Positions 10,736 through 21,106 of a stretch of 64,000 nucleotides of DNA are shown one piece after another. The position numbers and the translations under genes are program-made. A model generated the notes under the pieces. The model saw only the letters and a program-made list of their open reading frames with translations, made no database searches and was not told where the DNA came from. Within the stretch, counting starts at the first letter, position 1, and every line of letters begins with the position of its first letter. Origin of the DNA: Paralithodes platypus (lineage: Eukaryota; Arthropoda; Malacostraca; Decapoda; Lithodidae); NCBI GenBank assembly GCA_032716605.1, contig CM064509.1, positions 52,245,981 through 52,309,980 on the forward strand. The letters are read 5' to 3'.

Positions 10736-11224
10736 TTAACTCAATGACTGTGGGCTGTTACATAAAAAAATATGGATATCACTGTGGCACTTGTCATATG
10801 ACAATTGCTGAATATCGGCCTAGTACAAGGCCTGGGAGGTAAGCAAGTGAGTCAAAGCAGCGTGGGTCCGCCTCATTCATCGCCAGACATGTCTGGGCGA
10901 AAACTAACCTACCTAGGAGACATCTCCAGCTCCCCTATAGACTTGGAAATAGAAAAAAACGCCGAAAATCTTAATTTTTACCGATTTAGTGACTCCTTTG
11001 CAATACTGTTGCATGGCAACCAGTGGTCGTACAGACATAATTCAGGTGTCTTTTAAAATATATATTCCTCTACTTTAAGGGGTATATCATTGATATAAGT
11101 TCTATCTCCTGTTCATACATGAAAATATTTAGGGAATACAGGTAACTTTTACTCCAAAACCCCTGTATGGTACAGTGGTGACTAAGCAATTGTCATATGA
11201 CAAGTGCCGCAGTGATTGTGTTAA
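10736..11224. mobile_element. TTAA-flanked miniature element with long terminal inverted repeat
   Basis: 489 bp bounded by TTAA (10736-10739 and 11221-11224). The outer ends are imperfect inverted repeats (left TTAACTCAATGACTGTGG, right, inverted, TTAACACAATCACTGCGG). An inner 30-bp inverted repeat at 10780-10809 and 11185-11214 (core ACTTGTCATATGACAATT) differs at one position. Internally, AACCAGTGGTCGTACA near 11017-11035 resembles the 483-488-bp elements at 38303, 39114 and 58441, so it is a distant relative. No transposase. Confidence 0.75.
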
Positions 11225-12289
11225 GTAAGCATTTGGCAAAGTAAGGAATTGCTAAAAACCTTAGCAAATACTCTGCTATTCAAAAAAATAAATTTGAATT
11301 ATAATTATTATTTGGTAGGATAGGTATGTATAGGTAGGTTAGTTAAAGATTGCTCGAATTCTTATGGACTCAAACTTTTTTGAGAACTAAAGCAAAAAAA
11401 TGCATGGATCTGAATGATGGGTTCAAGGTTTATTAAGCAAAACTAGGGGATTCGGGGAACCGAGACTGAAGACTGAAAACGTTGTGTGGAATTTCGAGAA
11501 TGTTTTTAAACGTAATACTGAATAGACAGTTTTTCAATGCTGCAGCCAAACTATTCCACCAATTGTTATTCTTTTGATACCAAGACGTTCGAAATTACGA
11601 GCGTCACCCAACTACTTAAGTATGGATTTAATCATCCTTGTAGTTTTCTAGATATGGATTTTCAAGTTAATTTTAGTTTTTTTCAAGATGGCCGCCAAAA
11701 AACGACGTGTTTTGCAAAATCATTCTCTATAACATTTGTGGAGCATTGATATATCCATATACCAAAGCACAATAATTTGCTATGAGTGGGAGAGACGGTA
11801 TTTATTTATGAAATATTTCGGAAATGCAGCTGCCACGGGCGTGTGTGGCCATCAATATGGGTGACAGGTGTTTAGTATATCAAAAGTTGCCCAATACAAA
11901 ACCGCACCTTGTGTCAAAGTTTAGTTGTGATCCAACAGGCGGTTCCGGAGTTATTGTGCAAAAACCGGTGTTCAAGAATAATTTGGAAGAATAAGAAGTA
12001 AAATAATAATCTGAATGATTACAATAGGAGTTCCCTGCCGTAGGCTTGAACCCCTAATAATAGTTGCTGACTCATGGTCAATAAGATTCCGAGTTATTTG
12101 TAATATTAAGTAGAGCATTATAGCTTTGACACATGATTAATTGGGTTTTGGCTTATCTCTAAAATGAGTGACTCGAAAGGTCAACACGTGATACATAGGG
12201 TTCTGGGTTATCTGTGAGATGAAGTCACAATATTAGTTCTGAGCAGTTCTTGGTAACATTTGGATTAGCTTTACGATCTGGAAGGTGTA
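11225..12289. other. No gene seen
   Basis: No frame above 70 codons, no tRNA or obvious repeat. A GGGGTTCAAGCC (minus strand, near 12042-12055) looks like a lone B box without a matching A box. Confidence 0.45.
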
Positions 12290-12506
12290 GTATAGGTAGC
12301 GCCAACGAAATTGACAATAATCTTGATCCCTGACCTCATAGTAACTTAAAAGGGCCTGGAGCAAACTGGCTGTAAGTATCCACACTAATTTCTTGGTGGA
12401 CTCTTCCCAAATGGTAGAAACGTCAGCCCGATTGCTTTAATTAATTTCGAGTTATAAGAAGTTAAGGGGTCAAAATTATTGTCAAGTTCGTTGGCGCTAC
12501 CTATAG
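12290..12506. mobile_element. TA-flanked MITE with 29-31-bp inverted repeats
   Basis: The ends are nearly perfect inverted repeats, TAGGTAGCGCCAACGAA followed by TTGACAATAAT on the left (about 12293-12321) and its reverse complement on the right (about 12475-12503), with one mismatch. The element is flanked by TA on each side, the target used by Tc1/mariner-type elements. It is about 215 bp long, noncoding. Confidence 0.75.
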
Positions 12507-12692
12507 TTATGACTCGTGATTTGCTAGGATTGGACGTTTGCTATTACTGTACAGTTTGCCGCACAAGTCCTGAAAAATCGTATTTTGGCAGCGTCAGACA
12601 CACCTCCCAAACCCCCTCCCTCACTCTGCCTCCTACCTTCCACCCCACCTTTCTCCCTCCCTTCTTCCTCGACTCATAGTATCTCACGGTGT
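12507..12692 (+). repeat. Dispersed repeat R1, plus copy
   Basis: A segment including TTTGCCGCACAAGT, GACACACCTCCC, a C/T-rich tract and CATAGTATCTCACG. It recurs inverted at about 15500-15682. It is not a gene. It starts right beside the TA-flanked MITE, which may be inserted at its edge. Confidence 0.65.
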
Positions 12693-13130
12693 GTTGTGAA
12701 TCATTTCATCCACTGGTTTTCATTTTATTATAATATTGATACCCTAGCCGTAAATTAATATACCGTTTCCCTAACGTTGTTCAATGTTAAATACTAAATA
12801 CAGTTCAAAGTGTGTTGTCCAATGTAATTTGTCCTAATTGAGTGAGAGAGAGAGAGTTACACATAGTTACACAGATGCTCAGACCACACATACCTTGTGG
12901 TGCCAACTAGGTTGTCCGGCCTTGATACTACTAGACAGGGACAGTTTATAATGGAATAATAGGACAGTAAAGTAGAAGGGTCTCTCCCCACCCTCCGGCT
13001 AAGAAGCCGTACCGGAAAATAGGATTAAGAGTAACCTTATGGTTCAGGAATTGCCCACAAGGAAAGTGTTTTATAGAGTATAGAAATGCATTAGTTTGAA
13101 AGGGAAATTACACATGCCTACTGATTAATT
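12693..13130. other. No gene seen
   Basis: AT-rich with a short GAGAGA run at 12843-12855. Nothing recognisable. Confidence 0.5.
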
Positions 13131-13573
13131 CATATATATCCAATCTCCATCAGCTGATCGTCCAGTCTTTTCTTAAACATAATAATTGAATTACTGTCGA
13201 CCACCTCCCTTGCATTCCACTCTTTAGCCACACTGTATGTGAAGATATGTTGTGCCACATCTAAGGGTCCCTTTTTCTGATTAATTTCATTCCATTACCT
13301 CGGGTTGCAGCATTGTTATTAATCGTGAACAGTGCACGGATATCTACTCTGTCAAATCCTTTAAGTATCTTGACACACTCGAAAAATTGGCCTCGCAACT
13401 TATTTTTCTTTAGCGACACACATTTTTGTTTTTAATCTTTCATAACATGGCTTGTTATTCAGAGAGGGAATTAGTTTATTTGCTCTACGCTGCACAAATT
13501 CGAGTTTTGTAATGTCTTTCTTGAGATACGGGGACCCGAACTGAACGCCATATTCAAGATGGGGTCTAACAAT
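13131..13573 (-). pseudogene. Degenerate CR1-like LINE, RT C-terminal end
   Basis: No long frame remains, but the minus-strand translation pieced over frames gives the C-terminal motifs of a CR1-type RT in order: [17 protein letters not shown] (about 13565-13525), LRGQFFECVKILKGFD (about 13408-13360), NNAATRGNGMKL (about 13320-13285), YSVAKEWNARE and SIIMFKKRLDDQL (about 13230-13155). These match the layout in the CR1 copies at 5545-6666 and 62246-64000. Many stops make this an old fragment. It ends at the GA repeat at 13574. Confidence 0.7.
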
Positions 13574-14226
13574 GAGAGAGAGAGAGAGAGAGAGTCCTGA
13601 AATGTGTCCTCATAAATTAATTTGTGTATGTTTGTATTGTTTTTGTAATCTATACTCGGTTATGTTTGAGTGAATTTGTTTATGAATATTTAGTTGTCAG
13701 AGTTTGTCTTTCAGTATAATATTCAGTATTTAACATATTTTAGAATTACCTACTTGGTTTTGTCATTCTTCTCTTATAGTAACTAATATGGCAATATTAT
13801 TCAGGATTATACATAACTCAATACATTTCTTTTGACAACATTTACAGTGCCATGAGTTATACAACCTATCTAATCACTTCATCACCACTCTTATTATTGT
13901 AAGCATTACTACCGGTATTTGTTCTGCTCCTCTATGGATGAATTAAAACTAGATAATTACTACACCTATCCTTGCTGTTTATGATTCTGACATCGCGTAT
14001 TTATTGCTCATCCATTTCGCAATAATACCATATAATTGGAAATAAGGTTTCATGAAAGAACTATATTAATATTCACGCATATGTAATTTATAATATCCCG
14101 ATTCACAACTTAATTGGGAATACTTAAGGTCTATCTATCTATCTATATATCTATCTATCTATCTATTGCCAGACGTCATAGATGTTGAATGACGATCAAA
14201 TCTCTTTCTTCCTTTCTAAGTTGTCT
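13574..14226. other. No gene seen; microsatellites
   Basis: A GA run at about 13574-13595 borders the CR1 fragment, and an ATCT run lies at 14131-14166. The rest is unique-looking AT-rich sequence. Confidence 0.5.
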
Positions 14227-14416
14227 GAAATATGTGTGCTTCATGCGTAACTTATCCAGGCATTGTTTTATGAAATATGTGTGCTTCATGCGTAACTTAT
14301 CCAGGCATTGTTTTATGAAATATGTGTGCTTCATGCGTAACTTATCCAGGCATTGTTTTATGAAATATGTGTGCTTCATGCGTAACTTATCCAGGCATTG
14401 TTTTATGAAATATGAA
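14227..14416. repeat. 45-bp minisatellite, four copies
   Basis: Four essentially identical 45-bp units (containing GTGTGCTTCATGCGTAAC and TTATCCAGGCATTG), plus the start of a fifth. The unit length is a multiple of three, so frames stay open on both strands (15-residue repeats), but there is no sign that either is a gene. The perfect copies point to a recent array expansion. Confidence 0.9.
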
Positions 14417-14550
14417 TACACATTTATAACTCGCCATAACTTTGTTAACCCTTTCTGTACCAGCGACGTTTGTTATATTTTATTATATTATCCATATTTA
14501 GACGATGTTATGCAGCTTAGGAAGATGTAGTTAAAAACGTGTATCTAGAT

Positions 14551-14616
14551 CAGTGGTCTTCATTGCGCGGCGCGAGCTAGTGGCGGCTCGCAATGACCTG
14601 ATTGGCGGCTCACAAG

Positions 14617-14678
<62 letters not shown>

Positions 14679-14856
14679 GAGAATTCATCAGTAATCAAAG
14701 TATTAGATATATATTGCATCATTATGCCATATCAGACGTATCACTTAATAAAATTGCTAATGGGAATAGGCCTAGTGGCCCTGGCAATTCTTTACTATTC
14801 ATAATTATTCAACACAAAAAGAAAAGGAGAACAGAGAGAGCACCCATTATACAGGA

Positions 14857-14922
<66 letters not shown>

Positions 14923-15291
14923 TTCTGTACAGGAACTGCACTCGTTTTATTAACACCACATCACAAAAGTGGGTTATGGTGCCTCGTAAGTTAGTGTTAT
15001 TTTATGAGAAAAAGACTGTTTCGGTGTATGCATGAAATGTATGGACCTAAACTCGTATTCTTACAAATTCAAACGAGCTGTATTTTCCACATTTGGGTAT
15101 TTGTTCACCAATTTGTCATATTCCAGGCAGTGAATTATCGAGGCTATAATCAAAATGGACAAATTTATTAAAAAACGTAAGCACACAAAACACTTATCCT
15201 TGTGGTTTATTTGCCTTATGGCTTATTCGGCTCTCACTCTGAATATGTCCTGAACTTTTGGCTCTCTTGAAAAAATTAGTGAATAACATTG
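14551..15291 (+). mobile_element. Non-autonomous hAT element with 8-bp target duplication
   Basis: The element starts CAGTGGTCTTCATTGC and ends with an imperfect inverted copy (ATTAGTGAATAACATTG). It is flanked on both sides by ATCTAGAT (14543-14550 and 15292-15299), the 8-bp duplication typical of hAT. GC-rich sequence near the left end (GCGGCGCGAGC, GGCGGCTCGC) and TTTTGGCTCTCTTGAAAAAA near the right end are also typical. A start codon at 15155 opens a short peptide, MDKFIKKRK, resembling the N-terminus of ZBED-type hAT transposases. It stops after 32 codons, so the element is not autonomous. Confidence 0.85.
14622..14920. repeat. Two GA microsatellites inside the hAT element
   Basis: Almost pure GA runs at about 14622-14682 and 14861-14920. 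Both lie inside the hAT copy, so they expanded after insertion or came with it. Confidence 0.9.
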
Positions 15292-15405
15292 ATCTAGATA
15301 GTTCGAAGCTTTATAATTACTAGATATCCTTTATAAACTGAATAAAATCAAATAGTAGCAGCCAGAAGAAAATGCAAAGGATATTGATGGTACGGAAGGG
15401 GTTAA

Positions 15406-15499
15406 GAACCTGTTTTATATATTTATTTACAGGTAGGGTATCAATATATTGAAATGAAAGTAAGTGATTTAAGTGATTTACAATACACCTACTTCATAG
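15406..15499. other. Short spacer
   Basis: AT-rich with AAGTGATTTAAGTGATTT, a small duplicated decamer near 15460-15480. Nothing else. Confidence 0.5.
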
Positions 15500-15682
15500 T
15501 CGTGAGATACTATGAGCCGGACAACGGAAGAGAGGGAGGAAAGGTGAGGTGGAAGGAAGGAGGTGAATGAGGGAGGGGGTTGGGGAGGTGTGTCCGACGC
15601 TGTCAAATTACGATTTCACTGAGATGGTCAAAGCACCACTTGTGCGGCAAAGTGTACATCATAGTCATAACAAATAAGAATG
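15500..15682 (-). repeat. Dispersed repeat R1, minus copy
   Basis: The reverse complement of this segment matches 12507-12692 (TTTGCCGCACAAGT, GACACACCTCCC, CATAGTATCTCACG) at roughly 75-80% by eye. With that copy it forms a widely spaced inverted pair around the CR1 fragment, the minisatellite and the nested hAT. Confidence 0.65.
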
Positions 15683-15689
15683 ACTTCGA

Positions 15690-15858
15690 TAGGCCCAAGT
15701 GACGGTAAATTTCTATAATTGCACCTATACCACCTATACGAGCTAAAACAAATATTATTGTATTTAACAGGAAGGTACAACGAGATCAGTGATGTGGTAT
15801 AGGTGGCAATATGCGGAAATGGATTATAAGGGCATTCCGCCCCCCTCTGACAAAAGTC
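15690..15858 (+). repeat. Repeat R2, plus arm
   Basis: About 165 bp with CACCTATACGAGCTAAA, TTTAACAGGAAGGTAC, GTGGTATAGGTGGCAATATG and GGATTATAAGGGCATTC. An inverted copy lies at about 16610-16770. The inner piece TATAGGTGGCAATATGC is almost identical in the two. Confidence 0.75.
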
Positions 15859-15905
15859 TATCAATCTAGATGTGACACGGATTTACAATGTTTCAGAGAG
15901 ACATT

Positions 15906-15963
15906 AGCCTAACCTAACAACCTTACCTAACCTAACCTAACAACCTTACCTAACCTAACCTAA
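15906..15963. repeat. CCTAA-rich telomere-like run
   Basis: Several CCTAA units in direct order with two AACCTTA variants. It is short, interstitial and between other repeats, so not a chromosome end. Confidence 0.8.
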
Positions 15964-16016
15964 TATTATGGGTGGGGGCTGCCGCCCCCACACCCCCGCT
16001 GGTTGGGTAAAACGGT

Positions 16017-16021
<5 letters not shown>

Positions 16022-16055
<34 letters not shown>

Positions 16056-16590
16056 TATTCCAACTTACTTCCTCTCGGGCATAGGCTGAGAGCCTTAACA
16101 TTCACCGCTTTACAATGAACAGTGAAGCCCGTGAGGTCTTGTTCCAGTCTAGGGAGTGAGACATGTGAAGCACGTAGAGTACAACGAGCACCTGCCATCT
16201 TGCCTTCACATGAGGCACGGTGCTCACTCATGGCCCAAAACGACCCCATCTCTGAAGCCACCTCGTTCCCGTGCTTCATTGTCTCACCCCCTACACTCGG
16301 ACTCTCACACTTACACACACAACGCCACCTGTTGAGCAGATAACTCACCAGGCATTGCACCCCTATAGCATATTTTGAATATGGGAATATTCATTCAGTG
16401 CTATTTAATCAGGGAACAATGAGGGTATTTTATTGACGTTTCGGTGGGCTTGTGGTAATGCACTGATACCAGGTACAGTACAAATTCCATCCCAATAATA
16501 TCTTCCCATTGATACATCGGGATTTGAACCCGGGACCTTTGGATTACCAGGCCAGTAGCAAGACCACTCCACCACACCTCCCCTGTAGTG
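16022..16590 (-). mobile_element. Long tRNA-headed SINE with poly(A) tail
   Basis: On the minus strand the element begins at about 16590 with a tRNA-like head: GTGGAGTGGTCTTGC (A-box-like) and, about 35 bp later, GGGTTCAAATCCCG (B box). A body of about 500 bp follows and ends in a tail of about 30 A (T run 16023-16052 on the plus strand). Parts of the body recur at 59164-59593 (CTCTCGGGCAT, GAGGTCTTGTTCCAGTCTAG, GAATATTCCCATATTC) and 58107-58335. It is longer than a simple SINE and may be a composite. Noncoding; presumably transcribed by RNA polymerase III and moved by LINE enzymes. Confidence 0.7.
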
Positions 16591-16609
16591 AATAACCGTA
16601 GATTTTCGT

Positions 16610-16770
16610 AAGGGGGTAAGAGGGGGGCAGAATGCCCTTATAATCCATTTTCGCATATTGCCACCTATACCACATCACTTACCTCGTCGTACCTTCCTGT
16701 TAAATACAATAATAATTTGTTTAGCTCGTATAGGTGGAATTATAGAATAATACCCAAGTGACATTCAGTC
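16610..16770 (-). repeat. Repeat R2, inverted arm
   Basis: Reverse complement of 15690-15858 at about 90% by eye. The SINE and a CCTAA run lie between the arms. The two arms could form a hairpin, or the pair may be an old element with 160-bp inverted ends. Confidence 0.75.
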
Positions 16771-17515
16771 ATATCTAATATTATTATTCTGCTATGTTAT
16801 AATATTTTATGTCTTACCTGAAAACCAAGTAAGCAGCAAGTAGACCAGCTAGGTATGTCTTCCACGGTGTAGAGGAGTTCACTGGTAGTATTTGCCTTGA
16901 CTCTGCTGCTAATACTCTCGCCGCGGGTAGCCTTATCTGATGTCATTGGTCCCTGGCACACAAATAATAATAATGAAAAGCGAATAAACTATTATGGTAT
17001 TGTTAATACCACCACCATCACAACTAAATGAATTAACAATATATTTTGTTTTAATAATATATAATAATAATAATGTTATTGTTGCATATAACTATACATA
17101 CAGTCGGGGGTATTAAGTGTTGTCATAGATTCCAGTGATTTTCGCTCAACAAGTGTTATTGGTATCTTTATAGTTACTGGGAAAAGTGCTTATCCCTTAG
17201 AGTATTAGTCAGTGTCCGAAACTTTGTGAAATATATGACAACACTTATTAACCTCGACTGTACATAGACTACATAATTGTATTGAATAAGTACAAATAAC
17301 GTTGATACGCAACAAAGAGGACTTGATACCTAACGGTATATACTGTATGTCCTTAAATATTATATACTTAATAACATTGGTGGTATGACACACAGTGCGA
17401 GGGATTGGTGCATAAAAACTAAAAATCATAGATAAGTTAGAAAATCAACCAAATTTATTTTGATATTACGATTATTTGCCAAAAATAATAAAGTTGTTGT
17501 TACTAAGCCAGACAA
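16771..17515. other. No gene seen
   Basis: AT-rich, with AATAAT runs near 17050-17075. No recognisable element. It abuts the 3' side of a minus-strand LINE. Confidence 0.45.
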
Positions 17516-18376
17516 TTAATTGATGTTTAACGCATTATCAATTAACAACCCTTTTAATCTGAGCTTATACACACCAAACGAACAGTCATGACTCAAGTTG
17601 GCCATTATACAATTCCATATTAGAACACCTTTATATTTAAATGTTTGTTGTCCTAAAGAAGTTCTGAGCACGGGTACAACACATTTATTATTTGTTCTAG
17701 TTGGATAAGAGTGAACTTCATAAGCTCTTATGAACATATTATTAAATATTGGAGGTAGCTGATTATTTACGAATTTATACATCATTTTACCAATGCTAAA
17801 TTTATATATTCCAGATATGGTTAACAACCTAAAAGCCTGGAATAGTGGTTCTGTATGAGCTAAATAATGTGAGGAAGAGAACATTATTATTGCTCTTTTG
17901 TGAAGTTTAAATACAGAACTGATATAACAGCCACTAGTTGAGCCCCATGCCTCTATCCCGTAGGTCAGATAAGGAGAGATAAAGCTATAATATAATAATT
18001 GTCTCTGGTGTATATGCACTTAATACCTTCCTTGCTTTACATACAATTCCAATACCCTTAGATATTTTGTGTTCAACTTCTTTTATATGTTCAGACTAAG
18101 ATAATGTACAATCCATTGTTATACCCAAAAATTTACAAGAATATACTCTCTGAATTGTTAAACTACAAATGCTAATATTTAGATCAGTAGCTACAGATTT
18201 ACCTTTAGAATGAAATATCATGTAATTTGTTTTATCACTGTTTAAGGAAAGTTTATTTGCATTAATCCATTGTATTACTTTAGCTAATTCATCATTCATA
18301 CGTTGAACTATACTATTTACGTTGTTAGCTTCAAGAAAGAGGTTAGTGTCATCTGCAAACAGGATGGGTAATAGAG
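17516..18376 (-). pseudogene. LINE-B reverse transcriptase fragment
   Basis: Minus-strand coding starts near 18376 with LFADDTNLFLEANNVNS (intact FADD box), continues to KLSLNSDKTNYMIFHSKG and CKFLGITMD, then shifts frame near 18095-18020 and resumes with SFISPYLTYGIEAWGS, ending at the stop near 17516 (LIDNALNIN). This order (active site, thumb, RT C-terminal domain with YGIEAW) is that of Jockey/CR1-group non-LTR RTs. The 5' part is missing and one frame shift is present. No other copy of this family lies in the window. Confidence 0.75.
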
Positions 18377-18417
18377 CAGAAGATACATTGATGATGTTAT
18401 GTTACTAATTTTACCAC

Positions 18418-18920
18418 CATCAGTACTATTTTTATTAGCAATGATTAATAAAAATTATATATATATATCTATCTATTGCCTGACGACGTGATCCCCGAAG
18501 GGGTGGCCACGAACAAAACGCCCCCATGCACCTCTGTCCCTAGTCAGTCGACGCCCATCAGTACTATTTTTATTAATAATAATAATAATAATCGTCTGGT
18601 TACTTATATTGCGCTCGTTCTCCTCCTTCAAGGATTCACAAGCGCTTGGCTTTCTTCAGTCTACCAGATACCATTACCCATCCCCCTTGCTCATGGGGAG
18701 ATGGTAACCGCCGGCTATATCCCAGAAAAACTTTTCAATCTGAGCGGGGATTGAACGCTAGACCTTCAAGGTGGGATTCAGGCACGCTATCAACTGAGCC
18801 AGCCGGACGGCTGATTAATAAAAATTATATATATATCTATCTATTGCCTGACGACGTGATCCCCGAAGGGGTGGCCACGAACAAAACGCCCACATGCACC
18901 TCTGTCCCTAGTCAGTCGAT
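18418..18920. repeat. Direct duplication of a LINE-C 3' end, second copy split by a SINE
   Basis: A unit of about 138 bp (CATCAGTACTATTTTTATTA, then GATTAATAAAAATTATATA, CTATCTATTGCCTGACGACG, GATCCCCGAAGGGGTGGCC and CCTAGTCAGTCGA) occurs at 18418-18555 and again at 18556-18920. In the second copy a 220-bp tRNA-headed SINE separates the two halves of the unit. The CTGACGACG...GTCAGTCGA part looks like the 3' UTR of the adjacent LINE-C. Confidence 0.75.
18593..18812 (-). mobile_element. tRNA-headed SINE
   Basis: The minus strand reads CCGTCCGGCTGGCTCAGTTGATAGCG-type sequence (A box TGGCTCAGTTGATAGC), then GCGTTCAATCCCCGC (B box), from about 18812 to 18745, followed by a body that ends in a TTATTATTATTA tract (18576-18592). 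Start, box spacing and AT-rich tail fit a Pol III SINE. Insertion in the duplicated unit shows it is younger than the duplication. Confidence 0.7.
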
Positions 18921-20265
18921 GCCTCTCCTCCCAACCAGCACCGCCTTCATCCATATACTTCTTGATTCCATCCTTTCACCTCTCTTTCGGTTTACCTCTC
19001 CCTGTCTGTCCTTCCACCTCGCTCTCGTACACCATTTAGTCATTCTCTCACTTCCCATACGTTCCATATGGCCGAACCATCTCAAGGTGTTCCTTTTCAC
19101 ACTTTCCAGCACATGTACCTCCAAACCACACTTTCTTCTTACTTCCTCATTTGTCTGTCTATCCCTCCATGTAACTCCGCGCACACTTCTCAAGTAACTC
19201 ATTTCCACCCCTCTCACTCTTTGTCTGAGTCTCTCCACCTACATCCATGCTTCGCTTTTGTAAGTCAGTGTCGGGATTACCACACTGTCATGCAAGGACT
19301 TCTTGACTTCCATACTGACCACCCTATTTCTTGTTACTGCTTTCAGTGTTCCTACAACCCTCTTCCCCTGTTGCACCCTCTCCCGCACGTCTTCATCCAT
19401 AGTCCCATCTTTACTCAACACACTGACCAGATACTTAAATGAGCTGACAATCTCCATAGCCTGACCGTTCAACTTCACCTCACACTCTGTGGCTTCACCC
19501 CTTTCGAATACCATAACCTTGCTGTTCCCCGCATTAACCTTCAGATTCCATTTTTCACACACTGTTCCAAACATATTTACCAGACCCTGCAACTCCCATT
19601 CATTATCGCTCATTAGAACTGTATCATTAGCAAACAGCAGTACAGGTAGCTTCCACTCATTTCCCTCCCTTATCAGCGATACACCAACATCCACTGCTCT
19701 TCCTTGTATTTCTTTCATGACTCCATCCATATATACAGTAAACAACCACGGGGACATCACACACCCCTGTTTCAACCCAACATTCAGATCAAAGAACTCG
19801 CTATGCTCATTCTCCACACGTACTGCCGCCTTTGCACCCTCATACATGCTCTTCACTGCTTTCAGCAACTTGCCATCTACTCCGTATATTCTAAGTACTT
19901 TCCACATATATACCTTCTCTATCCACTCTGTCATAGGCCTTCTCCAAGTCCACAAAGGCAACATACACCTTGTGTTGCTTCTCCAGATACACATTTCAGG
20001 GTAAAAATCTGATCTACACATCCTCTTCCCTTCCTAAAAACCTCCCTGCTTGTCACCTATCCATTTCTCCGTTCTCACTCTCACTCTCTCAATCACTACC
20101 CTACTGTACACCTTCCCTATTACACTTAGAAGACATATTTCTCAGTGGATACCACACACACCTCTTTCCCCTTTACCCTTATATAGGGGTACTATTATGC
20201 CTGTCTTCCAGTCATCAGGTGCACTCCCCTTCTCCCATGCTAGTTTGCACATTTTCCATACCCAT
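18821..20265 (-). pseudogene. LINE-C (RTE-like) pol fragment
   Basis: The minus-strand frame is readable from about 20265: WKTGIIVPLYKGKGERG, ISLLSVIGKVYSRVVIE, then after frame shifts VGLKQGCVMSPWLFTVYMDG, and LLFANDTVLMSD, where the catalytic FADD is altered to FAND. The C-terminal part at 19238-18912 reads MSYLRSVRGVTWRD and TLRWFGHMERMG, a domain also present in the copy at 23140-23812. It is followed by the 3' UTR. Frames shift near 20150, 20020 and 19240. I place it near RTE by its C-terminal SYLRSV/GHVERM block, but the clade is not certain. Inactive. Confidence 0.7.
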
Positions 20266-20436
20266 AATAATAATAATAGTGTTGCTAGTAAGGTATTTTT
20301 GTAATTGTCCCAATATGAAAAGAAAAGCATTGAATATAATCTTTGAACTTCATTCCTACCTACAACATCCTTGGTCAGAAAATGTGCGAAAAATACATTA
20401 AATATTTGTTGTTTTTGTTTTGTGTTTTTGTTTTTT
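20266..20436. other. Spacer with AAT and TTTTG runs
   Basis: Short AATAATAAT run at 20264-20278 at the LINE-C 5' break, then T/G-rich sequence leading into the LINE-D fragment. No gene. Confidence 0.5.
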
Positions 20437-20668
20437 CTGTGGATAAGGGAGACAAAAGACAGAACTGCCTGTGAAAAGTGCCTCCCAAAGATTTGAAAGA
20501 GTGACAGGGCCAAAAATCAAGTAATGTTCGAGCCAAAATGCCTGGACACACAGAGTTTGAAGCAATTTAAGTCATAGGATGAGGGTCAGATGGAAAAAGT
20601 TTCAGAGCTCAGCTGTCGAATAAAACAAAGATTGGTAATATCATTTCTCTCTTAGGTTGGAGAGTATA
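20437..20668 (-). mobile_element. LINE-D fragment, 3' end only
   Basis: On the minus strand this is the last part of the LINE-D RT and its 3' UTR: it matches the end of the copy at 30691-33532 (AGCTCTGAAACTTTTTCC for AGCTCTGGAACTCTCTCC, and GGCACTTTTCACAGGCAGTT). It also contains the GTCTCCCT that precedes the A tail. About 230 bp, 5'-truncated. Confidence 0.8.
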
Positions 20669-21106
20669 TAATTATATATATTATGCCAGATTGTTACTGG
20701 GGTTGATTGGATTTATTAGGTAGGTTCTACTTGACTGAAGGAGCCGAATTCGTTTCAACACATGCACAGAAGGTAATAGAGGATAATTATAACAAAACGT
20801 TCATTCATATTATTATATTAATACAAATAGATATTGCATTCAAATATTAGATGGTATATACATGGGTGAGACGCACAAACGAGGCTCCACAATATTATGT
20901 CACTCATATGACTTGGCTCGGATAATATAATTTAGTACTACCTTCAAACGAGGTATTACACTTGTACTCATTAACTCAATATATCTTTGTACGTTCTTCA
21001 ATCGAGGTATTACACATGTACTTAATAAAGGTAATATAATTATACTAGTACTCCCTTCAATCGAGGTATTACACTTGTACTGATTAACTTCAATATTATC
21101 TTAGTA
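20669..21106. repeat. Spaced-repeat sequence, left part
   Basis: Contains three spaced copies of a motif like CTTCAATCGAGGTATTACAC followed by TGTACT (near 20943, 20996 and 21055; period about 55 bp). The same motif continues at about 23821-23900, beyond a 2.7-kb block of LINEs. TTACTGGGGTTG and GGTAGGTTCT...ACTTGACTG near 20695-20745 match 56240-56300, so this is one dispersed repeat family. Confidence 0.65.

Larger units (their letters stand above)
14445..15405. mobile_element. TTAA-flanked element, split by a hAT insertion
   Basis: Bounded by TTAA at 14445-14448 and 15402-15405. The ends are inverted repeats: TTAACCCTTTCTGTACCA on the left, and on the right, inverted, TTAACCCCTTCCGTACCA. 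Without the 741-bp hAT and its 8-bp duplication the element would be about 210 bp, the size of a MITE. Noncoding. Confidence 0.75.

Noticed and set aside
14176..14530. Coding frames on both strands over the 45-bp repeats
   Set aside because: They are open only because the unit is 15 codons long; there is no domain and no conserved start.
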